Program-made: the position numbers and the translations under genes | Notes under the pieces: model-generated | Databases searched by the model: none | The model's input: the letters and a program-made list of their open reading frames with translations, nothing else | Told to the model about the DNA's origin: nothing | Shown here: piece by piece, positions 5,861 to 7,989 of the stretch | Numbering within the stretch: the stretch's first letter is position 1 | How the letters are laid out: every line of letters starts with the position of its first letter | Source: CAYYAU01 sp964469765 [NCBI: uncultured Clostridia bacterium] | GTDB lineage: Bacteria; UBA6262; WVXT01; CAYYAU01 | Reading direction: 5' to 3' | Assembly: GCA_964469765.1 (NCBI GenBank) | Contig: CAYYAU010000048.1 | Location: forward strand, 1-7,989 | DNA length: 7,989 nt

Positions 5861-7560
5861 CGTCTATCTACGGTATAATTACTTCCTTTTTTCTTCTTTA
5901 GGTATTTTATAAGTTCAAACGCAATATCCTTAATCTCGACTATATGAGTAAATTTTTTGTATAGATTATTAATAATCGCAATAGAAATGGATAGTAGTGG
6001 AATTTTATGTTTATTTCCTTTTCTATCCACAAAAAGTATAAACTCGTGTTCTTTATCATCTTGTTTATAAAAATCCAACACTTTTTTATCAAAATTTTCT
6101 ATAATATTTCTTGAGATAGAATTTTCCTTTCCTGGAGAAGTAATAATAACAAAATCATCACTCCCTAAATGTGCAACGAAGTCATCCTTTTTTCCATATT
6201 TTCTTACACTATCTATAACAATCTGACTGAGTAATTTTATTATTTTTTCTCCTTCATTAAACCCATACACTTTATTGTAAAACTTCAAATCTTTAATATC
6301 TACATAAATATACGAAAATAATTTATCAGAACGAATTAACTTATTCAAAATATAATCTGTAACAATTTCTCCGGGCATATGTGTTAAAGGGTTTATATCA
6401 CCACTAATGGGAGTTTTTAAGAAAGCATCATTAATCTTTTCTAAAAGAAAAGAGGCATCAAAAGGTTTAGTAATATACTCAAATGCTCCGCTTAAATATC
6501 CTTGTAATTCATCAATCTCCTTTTCTCTTATTGTTAACATAATAACCGGAATATTTTTCAGAAATAAATCGGATTTTATTTTTTTACATACTTCAATTCC
6601 ATTTATTTTTGGGAGACCAATATCCAGTATTATTAAATCTGGATACTCTTCAAATACTTTGTTTAATGTTTCTTCACCGTCCTTTGATTCTATAATTTCA
6701 TAGTAATCAGAGAGTGTATCTCTAAGTAACTGACGGATACTTTCCTCATCATCCGCAATTAAAATCTTCTTTTTATATTCAGATTTTAAAATAAAAAACT
6801 TTTCTTTTTCTATTTCTTCAAGTTTAACAAAGATACTATTTATAAATTCTCTTTCTGGAATATTTTGTTTATATATACCTGTAGGAAATATAGTATTATA
6901 CTTTCCACTACCTTTATCTAAAGAATAATCGGTTATAATAAAAACTGGAATGTTTGTAGTTGAAATATTATTTCTTATTGTTTTAACAAATTGAATACTT
7001 GAAAAATCTTTACAATTATTATCCAGAATTATTAGAGAAGGTTTCTGTTTTTTTAGAAATTCTAATGTTTGTATATATGAATTAGTTTTATGAAGTGAAA
7101 AGGATTTTTCGTCAAAGTATTCAATAAAAGCAGATAATAACTGTTTATCATTTGAGATTAATAAGATAGATTTTTTTTCACGTGGTTCTTTTTTTGGGAA
7201 AAGTTGCTCTAAATCTTTTATTAACTGTGTGAAATCAATTGGTTTTTTTATAAAGTCAAAAGTCTTTAATTTATAATCTGATTTTGCTTTTTCATCTCCA
7301 ATAACAGAGGCAACAATAATTGGGATATCCTTTGTTTGAGGGTTTTTACTTACTATATCAATAAATTCAAAACCATCCATTTCTGGCATAAGAAGGTCAC
7401 ATATAATAGCATCAATTATATTTTGCCTCAGTACTTCTAATCCTTCTTTTCCATTATAAGCTTTATAAATATTATATTTAGCCTCCAAATGGTCTTTTAT
7501 AACTTCTACAAGACTTCTATCATCATCAATAATTAGAATATTTATATTCTTTTTAGCCAT
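5851..7560 (-). CDS. Triple-receiver response regulator with degenerate GGDEF domain
   Basis: 569 residues. Receiver 1 (about 5-122): D12-D13-D14, phosphoacceptor D55 in CDLLMPEMDG, S85, K106-P107. Receiver 2 (about 130-250) is eroded: the acidic pocket is reduced to N137-D138, D180 and T210 remain, but the KP motif reads KQ (K231). Receiver 3 (about 265-382): D270-D271-E272, D313 in ILDIGLPKING, T343, K365-P366. The C-terminal part (about 385-565) is GGDEF-like: LTHMPGE start, metal-ligand candidate D421, N429, and a signature reading GSDDF (466-470) instead of GGDEF. The upstream inhibitory site is KxxD (457-460) rather than RxxD. PleD-type proteins join receivers to a diguanylate cyclase; here cyclase activity is doubtful and the domain may instead bind nucleotide or a partner. 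No membrane segment, so cytoplasmic. Start supported by GAGGGAG just upstream and a strong promoter. Confidence 0.93.
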   Translation of the reverse strand: MAKKNINILIIDDDRSLVEVIKDHLEAKYNIYKAYNGKEGLEVLRQNIIDAIICDLLMPEMDGFEFIDIVSKNPQTKDIPIIVASVIGDEKAKSDYKLKTFDFIKKPIDFTQLIKDLEQLFPKKEPREKKSILLISNDKQLLSAFIEYFDEKSFSLHKTNSYIQTLEFLKKQKPSLIILDNNCKDFSSIQFVKTIRNNISTTNIPVFIITDYSLDKGSGKYNTIFPTGIYKQNIPEREFINSIFVKLEEIEKEKFFILKSEYKKKILIADDEESIRQLLRDTLSDYYEIIESKDGEETLNKVFEEYPDLIILDIGLPKINGIEVCKKIKSDLFLKNIPVIMLTIREKEIDELQGYLSGAFEYITKPFDASFLLEKINDAFLKTPISGDINPLTHMPGEIVTDYILNKLIRSDKLFSYIYVDIKDLKFYNKVYGFNEGEKIIKLLSQIVIDSVRKYGKKDDFVAHLGSDDFVIITSPGKENSISRNIIENFDKKVLDFYKQDDKEHEFILFVDRKGNKHKIPLLSISIAIINNLYKKFTHIVEIKDIAFELIKYLKKKKGSNYTVDRRKK

Positions 7561-7580
7561 TTACTCCCTCATTATATAAT

Positions 7581-7608
7581 ATTATAACATTACTTTTTCT
7601 TTTGTCAA
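7581..7608 (-). promoter_or_regulatory. Consensus sigma70 promoter for the triple-receiver gene
   Basis: On the minus strand, TTGACA (7608-7603) and TATAAT (7586-7581) are both perfect consensus hexamers with a 16-bp spacer. Predicted transcription start is near 7574, leaving a leader of about 14 bases that contains GAGGGAG directly before the ATG at 7560. Such a perfect pair suggests strong, housekeeping-sigma-driven expression. Confidence 0.75.
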
Positions 7609-7621
7609 ATAAAAATAATAA

Positions 7622-7650
7622 TTGAAATTTATCTGAGATTTTAATATAAT
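7622..7650 (+). promoter_or_regulatory. Sigma70-like promoter for the membrane sensor gene
   Basis: TTGAAA (7622-7627), a 17-bp spacer, and a perfect TATAAT (7645-7650). Predicted start is near 7657, about 24 bases before the ATG at 7681. It lies 13 bases from the -35 box of the divergent promoter, so the two polymerase footprints overlap and the genes may be co-regulated or compete. Confidence 0.6.
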
Positions 7651-7680
7651 TTATTATATGAAGAGAGTTGTAATAATAAA

Positions 7681-7968
7681 ATGAGAAAATCAATTATATC
7701 CAATCTATTAAAATTTTTATTATTAGTTTTGATTCCCGGAATTTTTATTTTTGGTGGAGGTATGATATTTTTAAATATTGGAAGCAATTTTTTTATTAAT
7801 CAAATAAAAGAAATTCAAATAAATGAACTAAATAAATTTCTACAAATCAGTAAACAAGGGAAAGATATAAATGATGACTTATTAATAATAAATTATATGC
7901 AAAGTGCTGTAAAAGTTAATCCAGAGATAGTTTATTTAATTCTTAAAGCAAAGAATAAAGAGGGATGA
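7681..7968 (+). CDS. N-terminal part of a membrane-anchored, probably sensory protein; frame broken near the right edge
   Basis: The visible 95 residues start with a short basic N-terminus (MRKS), then a hydrophobic segment (about residues 8-33), the usual pattern of an uncleaved signal anchor. An amphipathic, likely extracytoplasmic region follows (about 38-95). This is how many bacterial sensor kinases, chemoreceptors and GGDEF proteins begin, and the divergent receiver gene supports a signalling role. No catalytic domain is in view. The frame stops at TGA 7966-7968, but one extra G in the GGG at 7962-7964 would let it continue as KEGMIFFPKID to the window end, a natural continuation for a sensor domain. 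It may therefore be a frameshifted longer gene (error or mutation) rather than a 95-residue protein. The Shine-Dalgarno is weak (AAGAGAG at 7661-7667, 13 bases from the ATG). Confidence 0.7.
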   Translation: MRKSIISNLLKFLLLVLIPGIFIFGGGMIFLNIGSNFFINQIKEIQINELNKFLQISKQGKDINDDLLIINYMQSAVKVNPEIVYLILKAKNKEG

Positions 7969-7989
7969 TCTTCTTTCCAAAGATTGATA

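Noticed and set aside
6407-6703. A plus-strand 98-codon frame
   Set aside because: It lies fully opposite receiver 3 of the minus-strand response regulator, whose motifs are intact, so it is a shadow frame.
7658-7684. Leader-peptide frame MKRVVIIK overlapping the sensor start by ATGA
   Set aside because: It begins at the predicted transcription start with no ribosome-binding site, and it shows no attenuator or codon bias. Probably chance in AT-rich DNA.
7965-7989. A new gene starting at ATG 7965 overlapping the sensor stop as ATGA
   Set aside because: There is no spaced ribosome-binding site, and the frame reads as a natural continuation of the sensor domain. A frameshift explains it better.

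Overview
The window is AT-rich bacterial DNA with dense short-gap coding, Shine-Dalgarno sites and sigma70-type promoters. Nothing in it fixes the taxon. A very large multidomain protein with repeated in-house modules, next to stand-alone and chained receiver proteins, would fit an uncultured candidate phylum such as Omnitrophota. That is a guess from style, not a marker-based call.

Bases 1-4784 hold the 3' part of one giant plus-strand gene. It is open through the left edge, with 1593 residues visible. Its protein is a mosaic. In order it shows: a partial copy of an unrecognised module with an HE motif; a beta-rich region; a first JAMM/MPN-like metalloprotease motif; a charged helical stretch; short repeats; a hydrophobic segment; a second, complete copy of the HE module; an internal twin-arginine-like motif; a lytic-transglycosylase (lysozyme-like) domain; two membrane segments; a second, clearer JAMM motif; another hydrophobic stretch; and an unrecognised C-terminal domain. 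I count residues so that residue n starts at base 3n.

Bases 4785-5026 hold no gene. They are almost filled by a 198-bp element with imperfect ~50-bp terminal inverted repeats. It resembles a MITE or a long intergenic hairpin repeat.

Bases 5027-5820 encode two small proteins that are each only a response-regulator receiver domain. They converge on a minus-strand gene (5851-7560) encoding three receivers in series followed by a degenerate GGDEF domain. That gene shares a 120-bp divergent promoter region, with two good sigma70-like promoters, with a plus-strand gene starting at 7681. The latter encodes the N-terminus of a membrane-anchored, probably sensory protein, and its frame breaks just before the right edge.

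The right half is therefore a phosphorelay or second-messenger cluster. Receivers without DNA-binding output, a likely membrane sensor and a GGDEF-like output module sit together. No functional link between this cluster and the giant protein can be shown from the sequence; the inverted-repeat element separates them.
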